DNA of 64,000 bases from Amaranthus tricolor. Taxonomy: Eukaryota > Streptophyta > Magnoliopsida > Caryophyllales > Amaranthaceae. Position 1 is the first letter of the stretch. Every line of letters begins with the position of its first letter. The translations under genes and the position numbers were made by a program. Positions 1 to 11,505 of the stretch are shown here, one piece after another. The stretch covers positions 26,181,147 through 26,245,146 of the forward strand of contig NC_080057.1 of the NCBI RefSeq assembly GCF_026212465.1, given 5' to 3'. The notes beneath the pieces are model-generated. The model ran no database searches, was not told where the DNA came from, and saw only the letters and a program-made list of their open reading frames with translations.

Positions 1-170
1 TGAATCCGCCATTAAAGTCGATCGCATTGAGGTTGATAAAGAAACTATGGATATGTTGGCTTCTCTAGGTATGAGTGATTTGCCTGGTCTCGTTGAAGCT
101 GCTGCTGAACCTGCTCCTGTTCCTGCTATTGGTTTTGGCCGTGGTGCTGGAGGTCCTAGGAGGTTCTAAA
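1..170 (+). CDS. 3' end of an unidentified protein-coding gene (partial)
   Basis: An open frame begins at base 2 and ends at a TAA at 168-170, giving about 55 residues. The tail reads through [19 protein letters not shown] and ends in an Ala/Pro-rich stretch followed by a Gly/Arg-rich [10 protein letters not shown] terminus. The codon use and clean frame look like real coding sequence, and the AT-rich DNA after the stop looks like a 3' UTR. The RGG-like tail is common in RNA-binding and ribonucleoprotein factors, but I do not recognise the family and assign no function. The start and all upstream exons lie outside the window. Confidence 0.7.
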
Positions 171-3037
171 ATGAATTTTGATTTTATGAATTATTGTTAT
201 GGTGTTTTAATGTTTTCTAAGAATACTTTGTTATAAGATTTTCTGGAAAGTAGGGAAATTTTTGGGGTTATTTGGATAAGTAATGTTTTTTGTGGGTGTT
301 TGGCACTTTTGTTTTTACTGGTTAAAATTGTTCTAGTAATTTTGGTTAAGTAATGGCGTTTTTTTAGGTTTTTGGCACTAGTATGTGTTATTGTTGTTTG
401 TTTTATACTGAATTTCTTTGTTTGATGGTGCAATTGTGCTATTCTGGTAGTTAGATTGTCAGATCTTAGATGTGAGCAATGGCGGATTGAGAATACTAGA
501 ATAGAGCGGGTCAACCACTTATGTTTGCTCCTGTGCTGATTACTAAACCAAGAGACCACTATTTGTCTGTGTTATATGTCACGCGATTCAATATTAATAG
601 GGGTTTACATTAATTAACCCGGGTCATGATTTAGTTGACTCTGGCTTAAATTCCCCTTGGATGTGTGGGTTTTGCTTGCTTTAGGCTAGTAGTTGATTTG
701 ATTGAAGTAGTTCACTTTTAGTTTTGAGCTTAAAGGATTGAACTTTGTGGGTTACTTGGAGAAAATGACATTTTTGCAGCTTGGAAATCTTCAGTACTGT
801 TATGAGTATAACTAGCTACCCCTATTAAGTTTACATTTCTAGTGTAGATTACTAAGTATTTGTCCAAGGGACTGTTTGCTATGTAGTAGTAGAATAAAGA
901 TCTTTTAAAGTTTTTAAAAGCATTTTGGGGCTGACATTTACTAATTGACTGGTTAAAAATTAAGATAGCATGCTAGCAAACATTTGATTAAGTGGATTGT
1001 AGATGTTGATGGTAAGGATGTACCCTTTCAGCCATTGCTAGTAAAGAGTAAGATTGTCCATCCTTAAGTATGCGCTTGATGTTGATTATGTAGTAGGCAA
1101 TTAGTAATTTTCTGAGTTGGTTGATTTCACTGTGATGTGTACAAGTTTCTAGTTTTATCTGTTGGCCTAGTTGGTATCGCCCTCTATATGTTATGGCCTC
1201 AGTTTTATCGTATTTTCCCTGTTTATAACCCTTGTTATAAGTTTATAACCCTTGTTTTTTCATTCTTTTATGTTCGCCTTATAAAATGATTGACAATGGA
1301 GAGATCATATCTTGTTCATCTTGTTTCATCTGTTAGCCGATTTACTGCTAGTGTTGTAGCTGACTAACTGCATTGGAAGAGCCCGTTTGTGCAATGTCGT
1401 TTAGGTGGGAACCTTATGGGAGTGTTTTGCCTTTGATACGATTGATCAATTGAGTTTATGAAGGATTAGATTTCTTGGGTAGTTTTTGTAATCAATGGGT
1501 TTAAATTCTGAGCAATATATTGATCTGTATTATGGAGAATGGTTTTGGAATCAATTATTGGGAAGTTATGTAAAATACTTTCTAATTTGTATTGGGTTTT
1601 CGATTATGTATTTTTCATTTTATGTTGGCTGATAAATGATATATTTTTCATTATAGAGTTCCATGGAAGAGTTTTTCTACTTTCTAGATGTCCTCATGAT
1701 ATCAATGAAGCTTCCACTTCATCGAATAAGTGGACAAAAGTAGGGGTTATATGACTAATTCGGCTTAAATTAGGGAGCATAAGAAGAGTTTTGGGTAATT
1801 TTAAGCTGGGGTGTCTAATAAGTCATGAGGGTCCATTTAAAATGTCGTAGTTTATGTTTCTAGGGCACTAAAAAAGTTTTTGTTGAAGTGAGAAGGCAAT
1901 GTGAGAAGTCTTGCTGCGTCATTACAGACCCGATTAAAGCCTTATAACGATATCGACACACCAATTAGGGTTTGTATGATCAATTTGGCTCAAGTAAGAA
2001 GGGTTCTATTCCTTCAAATCTTCCTTGGACATGTAAAAAGGATATTAAAATTTTCGAATAAGTTTGAGCCAAGGCATGAGATAAGTCCTAGAGATCTCAT
2101 TTTAAAGGCCATGATCATGTTTTGGGGACATTTCAAGAGTTTATGGGATGAAGTGGGAAGACACATGGAAGTCTTATTGGGTTACCACACGCTAATGAAC
2201 AAAAAAAGACCCCAAATACACCATTTAATGGTCACGAAAATCTTATAAGGTTGTCTAATCCGTACTTAAATAGAGGTTGTATGGCCATATAATAATAATA
2301 ATCCCGAATAAAACTAATCACGCTTAAATAGTTGTAATATGGATATATTTGGCTTGAATTAGAGGTTGTATTTTTCAAACATCCCTCTAATGATCCGCAA
2401 GGAACATAGCAATAGTTTTGGGCCAATTCGGCTTAAATAAAGGGCAGGGGTTTCATCCACGCAAATATCCTTTTGGGATCCGTAGAGAGCATAGAAAGGG
2501 TTTGATTTGAAACTTTTCGGAGCAAAATGAAAAGGTGACATGGCAAAACTCATTGAGTCACTATAGGCCACAGGGATCAAAGGCCAGATCAAAGATTTCG
2601 ACTCAGATTTCTTTCATGTAAAAATACTTTAAGCTAATAATTTCATGCAGAAAAAGATGCGAGTCAGCCCATACCAAAACTCAAAGACAGCTATTTCAAA
2701 GCATCCTAGTAAATAAAATCTTCAGTCAAGAAAGCTTTCTACAAAATAGCAAGTTTTGGACGATACGACTTAACGATATCGCAATATCCACTCGAAAAGA
2801 TCTTTATAAATCAAACAAAATATCATGAATTTGTCTTCGCTTTCACGAAACAGCATGATGCATGAAATATCCAAACATAAACGGGTTCTCCTTGTAAAAA
2901 ACATTATGGGAAGTTCGTAAAACCCGACTTCACACTGTGATCTGTGTTTATATTTTCACACTTAATCGAACATATTGACATGGGTTCTGCCGGTAAATAT
3001 GTTCCAATTGATGAAAAAATTCCCGGTATGAGGATGT
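171..3037. other. Intergenic region, no gene recognised
   Basis: T-rich on the plus strand after the first gene, consistent with a 3' UTR and intergenic DNA. Short frames here have no recognisable domain. Around 1755-2440 an ATTCGGCTTAAAT-like motif recurs about five times with differences (near 1757, 2253, 2321, 2349 and 2427), so this part may be a decayed repeat. The right end abuts the 3' side of the minus-strand TLDc gene. Confidence 0.5.
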
Positions 3038-6000
3038 TTACTCACTCGAATTGGCAAGGCCAACCAAGTTCAGCATATTTCGGTCTTCTTTGAACCTTTC
3101 CAGCACCGTACCTTTGAGTGCATTGCTCCCTTTTTGTTGCACTTCCTTCGGAAAAACACTCCAACATTCAATTACTTCCGGGCATATCCTATTGGACTTT
3201 GAGAGAGGAGGGCTCCCGAATGTAGTACACTCGAATGTTTGTCCAGCATCAAAGTTCGCTGATATAAACAAGCCAAAGTGATTGACTCGCCCTCCGAAAC
3301 CAATTCCGTTTGGGATAGAATCAGAAGTAAAATTATAAGCACACTGCAAATGGTAAACAACATCAACCCAAGGAATCATAAAAACAAATTTTTGGGGTGA
3401 TCGCAACAAAAATTGAAAGCACATCGGTAGTGAAACAAGGTAAACTACACGAACTAAGTAATCCAAAACGCGTCCAAAACAGCTATCCATTGTACTAAAA
3501 TTGTAAGATCACATTCAATCATAGCACTCAAAAATGCCCTTGGTTATGGATTACGGGTTATTGGGTCCTTGGGAGATCTCAAACGAGGACAAGAAAAATC
3601 AAAGATGACCAGGAGGGTAAGAATGGATAATGATATGAAAATTTCATATCTAGAGGTTGAGATGGTAGAAAATCGAAATTAATGGTAAAAGAGAACTCAT
3701 GTGGACGACCAGATCCCAATTTTTCGGGATTAAGGCTCTGACATTATTTTGGTAACAAGTTACGACTTATGAACAACTAAATTTGTTTTTTTTTGTGTGT
3801 GTGTGTGGGGGGGGGGGGATGATTACATGAATTATTATGTTGAAAGATCAACTATAGCCCTCAAAAATGCCCTTGGTTATGAGTCATTGGGTCACAAATT
3901 TATGCGTAACGAGTGGTGATTTTGTGGGGAGGGAACTAGATGAACGATCATGCAGAAACGCTATGCCAAGGATCGTAAAATCAATAAGTTCATTACATAC
4001 CCATTGTAAATTGTTATTTGCTCCGGTTGGCCTGAAAATGGATACCTTAGGATGTAACTGAAGCAGAAAGCACTTCAAATCTCCATAAAAATCACTGTGT
4101 TTTTCCCATGGTTGGGAAGCATAACCTCCATATATGTACCCTTCTGTATCCTTGACTATAAACATTGTTGGACCTTCATCGTTTCTGCAGTTGAAACGAT
4201 ATCAATTACTAAAGGTAAAGTATTTAAGCCGAAAACATCAAATGTGATATGGGAAACAAGCATCGCATTATCAACATCAACTCGCTAAAATTTTCCGAAA
4301 CTACATTCCTCAAATGTTTTTTTCTAGCCCAGAACCATATATAATACCATAAGCCCTTCTTTTATTTCTTTTTTTCTTTTAACTCGTTAAAATTTTTGTC
4401 GTAAAACATAAGTGTACCTATGTTTTCCGAAACTCTAATCGTTCGGTTTTCGTAACGGATTGAATTTCGTTTCAGGTAACATTGGCTCTTCAAAATTTAA
4501 TAGGCTGACATCAAATTACAAAGACCCTTATCAACCAAATAAACAAAATTTGAAGCTTGAACTGTCTTCTAACACACGAGTAACCGATGGACAGAGAAAA
4601 CTTACGAGATATTTCCCAGAAACGTGTTGAAACTCTGACCGTGATATGAACTATGGTATAGAAGTTTCCACACCTCTAGCTCTGGCTGGGTCAAAAGGCC
4701 ACCTAGTAGCCAAGCATATTCCTGCCTTAATATAAGGTTGGAACTATAAGTTTCAGAGTATAATAGGCTAGGAACTCGAGAGCCCATCCTACCTAGCAAG
4801 CAACAAATTGATCATGAGAATATCGAAGGGCTCAAATTCCCGATTGACTAAAAAAAAAAAAGTTTAAACTTGGGACTACATGATGCTAAATTGACGGAAC
4901 AGTGAAACATAATTCGCTACTTAGTTCACCTTTTGGATTCTCGATTCGCTAAAAATGATTCAAAAATAGCATAAAACCGACCATAATTTGCTTTTTTTTG
5001 ATTCGCAACTCGCAAAGACAATTAGAGAATCATGTGACACTGGACAAAAATATAGGAGTCAACACCGAGGAAATAATGTCTGAAATTGTTCAAAAGGTTC
5101 TATAGATATTGAAGTGATAAAACTCTCATTGAAAATAGCCTATGAAACTCTAATTTAACCCACAATACTTAACTTCTTAATCTCCATGCCAGAAGCAAAT
5201 GGGGCAAATTCATTGGGATGGGGCAGTATTTAGCATAAGAAAAAGAGTGAACCTGATTCAGGTGGCAGCATCAACCCTTTGAGGTACCTCCTGAGAGATG
5301 GAATATGGGCACACAGGTCTTTGAAGTCCTCAAATGACATACTTTTTGTATCACCTCCTCCATCATCCTTCGAAAACGTAGCAGCATTCAAGATCTCATC
5401 CATGATGCATTCATGTGATCTCAACCCGGACTTGTCATCCTTGAGAGGAAACAAGTCATCAAGAATAGCAGCTAAAACAGCTTGCAAATCAGACCTGTTA
5501 AACTGTGAGATGAAGTTGACTGTCATAAAGACCAACGCCACAAGGAAAAGGTACGAAACTACATAGCTTAACTACATAGCTAACATACACATCGATTCCT
5601 GCACATATGTTACTCGGACTCTTCATTTTGCTTCACGTACCGGTGTCCGATCCTTGATTCTCGGACATTGTATGGTACTTAGATACTTCATTTTAGCCGT
5701 AAAATTAGACGTATCCGACACTTGGATACATACCAGTATCCAACATTAGTACTAGTCCAAGTAACATAGACTAAAAGAAGTAAGCATTCAGCAAAATGGA
5801 GAAAAACACCCATCACTAACTACATTTTTCATGTTTATCGTCGCTTACTAAATCCAAAGCATCTTCGACCAAAGAAGCTATGATCAATATTTAATTGATA
5901 GCTTTAAGCAAATGTAATTTGGGTATGAGTTTTTGAGGGGTCATATTTCCTAATATAAGAACTAATATTACTGTTGTAGGTTAAAGGCTTTCATTTCTAG

Positions 6001-6963
6001 GAATTTGATTCTCAGCGCTTTCGGAAGAACTAATTCCCCTCCCTCCTTAATGTAATCTCCGGTCTTACCCCCAAATCAACTCCTTTCTTAATGGAGAAAC
6101 TTCGCTTCGAGTTAAATGGGTATACTAATGCAAAAAACAACTAGATAAACAAACCTAAAAGCCATAAAAACAATTTCTTCAACCAAAACATAACAATCTC
6201 CCCAAATGAAAAAGGAAAATAACAATTATATTGACATTAAGTTCTTAAAATTAAAATTCAAAAAGGTATGAAAACAATACCTATCAACTTTCCCATCATC
6301 AGAAACATCTAATAACTGATACATAAACTCTTCAATTTCATCTCTGGTCCCTTTCTCATAAGTACCCTATAATCAGCAATTTCACAATTAATCAATACAA
6401 ATTTCCATTACCCATTTTAAGAAACTTAAGAAGATTCAAACTTTTTCAAAAACCCACAACATAATTAATCATAACATCAACTATAACAACATAATTATTT
6501 CTTAATTATCACCTTAGCTATAACAAGATCTTCAAATGTAAGCTTTTGATCATGGCGTTTTTGGGTCACCAAATCAAACATTCTATCTCCAAGAGACCCA
6601 GGAATTTTGAAATAAGCCTAACAATTATAAACCATGAAAGAAAAAACAAGTTATAACAAAATACTTATGAAATTAATATGAAATTATTTGGGGATTTTAA
6701 CCTTGAAAATTGGGGCAGAAATGATTTGATTGTTGCTTTGAGATTGAGATACAAGTGACCCATATAATGATTTGAGTTCTTCCAATTCATGTTGAGAGAA
6801 AGATCTATATTTATTTACATACAAAAAAAGTATGCACAAAATTTAATGAATCTGATGAACAATATACAAAATTGAAAGAGGGAAAAGGAGTGAGGTTTGA
6901 GAAGGAGAACCTGGAAGCAGAAACGAAACGTGGGTTGGTTGAAGATGCTTGAGAATTGCCCAT
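3038..6963 (-). CDS. mEAK7-like protein with EF-hand and TLDc domain (8 exons)
   Basis: Exons on the minus strand that I can join at GT-AG sites with matching phase are 6963-6911, 6804-6702, 6617-6513, 6366-6281, 5494-5253, 4792-4606, 4184-4001 and 3343-3038. They total 1266 nt, or 421 residues plus TAA. The N-terminus MGNSQASS fits an N-myristoylation signal. An EF-hand-like loop lies at residues 107-118 (DVSDDGKVDRSD), with Asp instead of the usual Glu at position 12. The TLDc domain covers about 200-386, with HSSYHGQSFNTFL, IYGGYASQPW, RPTGANNNLQW, IPNGIGFGG and FGLFIS. The length and order match human mEAK7/TLDC1 (about 456 aa, also starting MGNS). Family knowledge: TLDc proteins bind and regulate V-ATPase, and mEAK7 sits on lysosomes and acts in an alternative mTOR pathway. 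A vacuolar or endomembrane role in plants is inference. The exon model is confident; the UTRs are not defined. Confidence 0.93.
3799..3819. repeat. GT microsatellite followed by a G run
   Basis: A (GT)n tract runs directly into a homopolymer of about twelve G. It lies in the last intron of the TLDc gene, between exons 7 and 8. The G run is likely to be length-polymorphic or a sequencing weak spot. Confidence 0.8.
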
Positions 6964-6969
6964 TCCAGA

Positions 6970-9900
6970 AAATTGTGGATGTTTGGAGGATCAAATTGCA
7001 ATCATTCAGAAATGAAGTTGAATCAATCTATTTATGAGATTTCAATTAGTTAAAGGTCATGACTGGGATATTTGCTTAAAAGTTATATAATATTAATTAT
7101 TAATTTTTACAATATTGAAAAATATTAGTCGAGTTGGTTCGGCAATTACTCTAAGATGAGTTTCAGTTCATCATATATTAGTATTTAGGTTTCGTGCGTG
7201 CTTCTTGGTTCTCGTCAAAGAATAATACTTTCTCTATTTTTTTTATATGCTTCTAAATTTTTTCAATATATTTATTAGATCGTTTATATATTATGAGTTA
7301 TATACAACTGAAAATAATAAAGTTTCTTTCACATGCATGAGGCCCTTGATAATAATTAAAATAAATTGAAATATTATAATCTATATAAAAGTTTAACGAT
7401 GAATTTTAAATATGTCAGATATCATTTAGAAAAATCATTTATAATATGGTCATGGATAGTAACTTATACTCCATTTTTACAAAGTTAATTTCCATATTAT
7501 TTTCTTATACAAATTATCGTGAGAAACCATTTTTAATTAGGTCGGTCTATTATATTTTTTATAATATTGTAAGTAGACATTTAAAATTATGTAAGTAGAC
7601 ATTTAAGATAATGAAAGTAGGCATTAAAGATACGGTAAGTAAGCATTAAAGATAGTGTAAATAGGCATTAAGAACACGGTAAGTAAAAATTAATCTTTAA
7701 TAGGTTGGGCGTGAGATACTTTTCTCAAATAGACGATCTATCAAGAGACGGTCTCTTAAGAGACTAGCTCATTCTCTTATTATTATAATTAACATTTTTA
7801 TAACAATTTATCTCAAAAATGGTTCAAAAAACACATACACATTTAATCCAAATTTGATAAACTTAACTAAAATCTTTTAATAACGTTAAACCTATTTATC
7901 AGAATATATCAATTAACAACAAATATAAATATAATTTATTTTCATTGTTAATCACTTAATTCAAAGGAATTATTTACTCAACTACATTTCAAATTAATTG
8001 AAAATAAATCAATCATTTACCAGCACAAGTAGCTATAAAAGCAACATGAATTCCAAATTAAAATAAAATTTAACCACCAAAGTATTAACTAGGTTTTAAA
8101 GATGTAACTTAATATATATAGGCTATATAGTTAGATAAGGAGGACATAAATGTGTGCTCAAACTATAAGGGAGGTCATTAATATATTAGCAGAACATAGA
8201 GACAGAGACTTTAATTTTTATGGTTGATCTTCATTTAAATGTTTTCTGTTTGCTTCTATACATTATTTTTTTCAGAATAAAAAAATAAGATCATTGTTTA
8301 AGAAGCCATATCTAGGAAGAATTTTAATTGAAAGAAAAATTAGCTCTGGTTTGGTTGTTGGTATCAAATATTGTTAATAGGAATTGTTTGTAGTATAAAT
8401 TTTCATGAAACGTATCCCATTATTTCTATGATAGTGAAAAATTTATTATAAAAAGATTTTATTCACAGTTTGTCATTATCACATAAAACCACATCTTTAT
8501 TGATAGTACATTATATAAATAACTTTGTGAAGAAAATGAAGTAATCGAAATAAAAAAACATGATCATTAAAAAGAGTGCTTTTCCTACCAAACTACAATA
8601 GATTTTCATTGCCATTTGTATCAATTAACATCGCCATCCAAAGTGCTTAATGAAAGTGTATGATTAATATATATTAAAATTAATTGTTATTTGTAATTCT
8701 GACATTTTATAATGAAAGAATTTTTCGTCAAATCAAACATCTTTAAAAATACTTATTATATACTTCTAATACTCTTTCTTATAAGTATGATGATATATAT
8801 GAAGTTTTGCTACGTGGAGAGAGATTATATCAACATAATGCATATGACACTTTAAATATATTTCGGCACTATTTATTTAAAAAATGGGAGCCTTGACATG
8901 TTTAGGTTTCGTTGTATTTTATATGATTAATCGAGAATTCGAACTAAAAAAGTCTCTTGTAAAATTTCATGGTAAGAGTCGAATACATGCATTACACCAC
9001 TATGAAGTGCCTCTTCCTCAAACCTTGTTGTTCTGCCTGAAAGCTTTATGTACCGGATTGCCTTTTTTATTTATAAATGAACACATATTATTAATAAAAA
9101 ATTTCTCTTATTATTAGGAGTATTGTAAGTGGACGCTTTGTGCACAATTGTCCTATTTATTATTTTAATAAATGTACAATATAAATCTAAAACCTCTCTC
9201 CTATTGCTGAGAGTGTAGTAAATTATTATGGATTAAAAAGCCATTGATTTAATTAGTATATGAGTAGACTTTCAACCTCTTACAAAAATATAACGCAATA
9301 TTAGCTTATATAAAACTCTCTTTGTGTGGATGTTTAGTATACCTATGTACTATGACACTGTATTGTTTTCTTTTAATAGTTACACTGTCTTATATATACA
9401 AGCACTTTTTTTTTCAAAAAGTGTATATATTCAATAAAAAGAAAAAAAATATAATATATTCAATATTCATAGAATTTTTCTCTTGTTGGGGAGTAGTAAA
9501 TTGTTGTGGCTTTAAAAGCCGTTGGGTTAAAGTAGTTGTAGATTTTCTAGTACTAAGCTATATTATGATAAGTTACACCGACTATTCTAAGCAATCAATG
9601 ACATGAATTCAATCCTAAGACTTTACTTCTTCCTTCTCTTATTAATTCTTCTTCTACTCTTATGACCTTCCTGAATTTACACTATATAAATTAAAAAAAC
9701 TTTTACATATTTATGTCACGTAATGCTTTTTCATTGCGAGGTTAGAGTTTAATGTGATTATGTGCATTTCTCCTGTTCTCTCCTTTGAAGGAGTATAAGT
9801 ATCATCTGTCTACTATCTCTCCCCTTGAAATCCTAATTTTATACTGAATACTTGGCTGATGACTAAGATCACACAACCGAATGGTTTCTATAGTGAGAAA

Positions 9901-10120
9901 TGAAATACTACTCAAGTTATAAATTCCATTAACTACTTTTCTTCCTCTCTCATTTTCTTGGAATTTTTTCCTACATTTAATACATTTATTATTATTATTA
10001 TTATATTATTATTATTATTATTTGTCACCCTTCAAAGTATATCTATTCGTTCTCTTCTTATTCAAACCTCATTTTCCTATTCTATTACTTTTTCTCTCAT
10101 CACCACTCTTTCTCTCTCTT
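6970..10120. other. Intergenic region with MITEs and decayed duplications
   Basis: AT-rich DNA between the divergent mEAK7-like and GIR-like genes. It holds one copy of the GAGACGGTCTC MITE family (7517-7770) and a diverged internal duplication: 'tagtaaattattatgg...aaaagccattg' near 9213-9245 resembles 'tagtaaattgttgtgg...aaaagccgttgg' near 9495-9530. Small frames in it (for example 8884-9117 and 9322-9606) show no domain, and their low-complexity composition follows the base bias. (TTA)n tracts occur near 9985-10021. Confidence 0.5.
7517..7770. mobile_element. MITE, GAGACGGTCTC family, copy A
   Basis: Starts with 'cgtgagaaaccatttttaatt' and ends with 'aagagacggtctcttaagag' and 'actagctca'. 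The body is made of about five degenerate copies of a 20-bp unit reading 'gtaagtaggcattaaagat'. The same ends and unit recur at 15502-15705 (inverted), 19044-19283, 27322-27564 and 38004-38408, which marks it as a dispersed family. It has no coding capacity. Confidence 0.75.
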
Positions 10121-10381
10121 CTTTATACATAATTAAATTAAGCTTTAAAGAGAACCCTTATCAAATCCTTCTATATAATGTCCTTTCAAATTGAAAACCC
10201 AAATCATCAAACAAAAAATAAACCCTTTGGAGTTCATCATCACTATGATGATGATGATGTTATAATCACAAGGGTTATTCCTATCACTCTTGATCTTTTA
10301 CGTATCAAACAATCTCCACCTCAACAAAAATTTAAAAATTTGTGTTCCGTTTTTTCAAAGGATACGTCCCTTGACTTTAAG
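10110..10381 (+). promoter_or_regulatory. Putative promoter and first exon of the GIR-like gene
   Basis: A TATA-like 'tttatacataatt' lies near 10121. An ATG at 10178 opens a frame of 68 codons that ends exactly at a plausible splice donor (AAG|GTAATT, exon end 10381). A polypyrimidine/AT-rich acceptor 'ttttttaatag' ends at 11046. Joining 10381 to 11047 stays in frame with the GIR-like ATG at 11095 with no stop between. The exon therefore either encodes an 84-residue N-terminal extension or is a leader with an upstream ORF. The predicted peptide (with HHHYDDDDVIITRVIP) matches no family I know. The splice itself is inferred. Confidence 0.45.
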
Positions 10382-11094
10382 GTAATTATCTTCAAACTCA
10401 ACTTACACTATTTTATTCTAAAAGTATATTCATGTTTGATCAAAAAATAAAATTATTAAATTAAATAAAAAAAAGTAGGATATATTTTTAAAACAAAACT
10501 ATTATTTTTATTAGTTTTTTCCCTATATTTTTTATCAAGTCCTATAATTATTTCCTTTAATGGTACGTTATAGTTTTTCAAAAATTTTGGTCCATAAAAT
10601 TTATTTCTGAATCCTTCATTTGAAATAATGAGTTAAGTTTAGGTGATCATATTCATTTTCAATAAAACTAAAAGTTTACTTTTTTGAAATTTTAAATTAT
10701 ATAAATTTTAATAAAATAAATTATTAAATCATGAATATTCATTTCTAATTTAAGTAAAATAAACGTATGATAAATTTTATTTGTATAATAACAAAAATTG
10801 TGTGTTCGACCGTTCAATTCTACTTAATTAGGTACGAGCCAATTAATACTATAGCTAAATGTTGAACTTGTTTATAAATACTTTTCAAATTTAAAGATGC
10901 GTAACGGAAGCCAGCGAGCTTTAACTAACAATACATATATATGACATAAAAATTAATGTGTATTTGTTGGTAATAATTGCTTTTTCCTTTATTATTTAAT
11001 ACTAACGTTATTTATTTATTTATTTATTTATCTATTTTTTTAATAGAATAAACAAAAAAGGAGTTTAGAGGACCCCATAATAAGCGAGGAAATC

Positions 11095-11505
11095 ATGAGT
11101 AGAAGGAATGGAGATAACAACATGCAAAAGTTGGACTTAAAATTGAACTTGTCACCACCAAGTGCAAGGCCAAGTGGGGCGAACCCCACGATTGAATCGC
11201 CTAGTCGATCAGCCTCGGTTTCGCCCCTTAGCTCATGTGTATCGTCGGATTTATCGATGAGTAGCCCCGAATCGAGCTCGATGGTGTTGGTAGGGTGCCC
11301 AAGATGCCTAATGTATGTCATGCTATCGGAAGATGATCCTAAGTGCCCTAAATGCAAGAGTACCGTCTTGCTTGATTTCATGCATGATAAGAATAACCAT
11401 AATAATAATAATAATAACAATAACAATCACAATCGCAGTCGCAATCGCAATAACAACAATTGGAGCAATTGTGGTGGTAGCTCTAAGAAGACAAGGAGGA
11501 ATTAA
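11095..11505 (+). CDS. GL2-interacting-repressor-like (GIR) EAR-motif protein
   Basis: The frame of 136 codons starts MSRRNGDNNMQKLDLKLNLS. An EAR repression motif (LDLKLNL) lies at residues 13-19, a Ser/Pro-rich stretch at 35-62, and the family block MVLVGCPRCLMYVMLSEDDP begins at 63. That block ends in a second CxxC pair, so C68, C71, C84 and C87 may bind a metal. This architecture is that of Arabidopsis GIR1/GIR2, which bind GLABRA2 and recruit TOPLESS to repress root-hair and other genes. The C-terminus carries an Asn run (about 101-123) coded by an expanded AAT/AAC tract, followed by a basic KKTRRN end. I chose this start because the MSRR opening is usual for the family; an in-frame upstream extension through a spliced exon is possible. 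A nuclear co-repressor role is inferred from the family. Confidence 0.88.
   Translation: MSRRNGDNNMQKLDLKLNLSPPSARPSGANPTIESPSRSASVSPLSSCVSSDLSMSSPESSSMVLVGCPRCLMYVMLSEDDPKCPKCKSTVLLDFMHDKNNHNNNNNNNNNHNRSRNRNNNNWSNCGGSSKKTRRN

Noticed and set aside
197..559. 120-codon minus-strand frame
   Set aside because: It lies in the 3' UTR side of the first gene; the Lys/Thr/Ser-rich composition follows from T-rich plus-strand DNA, and there is no domain or splice support.
3051..3281. Plus-strand frame over the TLDc gene
   Set aside because: It is the antisense shadow of the last exon of the mEAK7-like gene, whose minus-strand translation carries the conserved TLDc motifs.
11040..11426. 128-codon minus-strand frame over the GIR-like gene
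   Set aside because: Antisense shadow; its Leu run is only the complement of the AAT/AAC tract.
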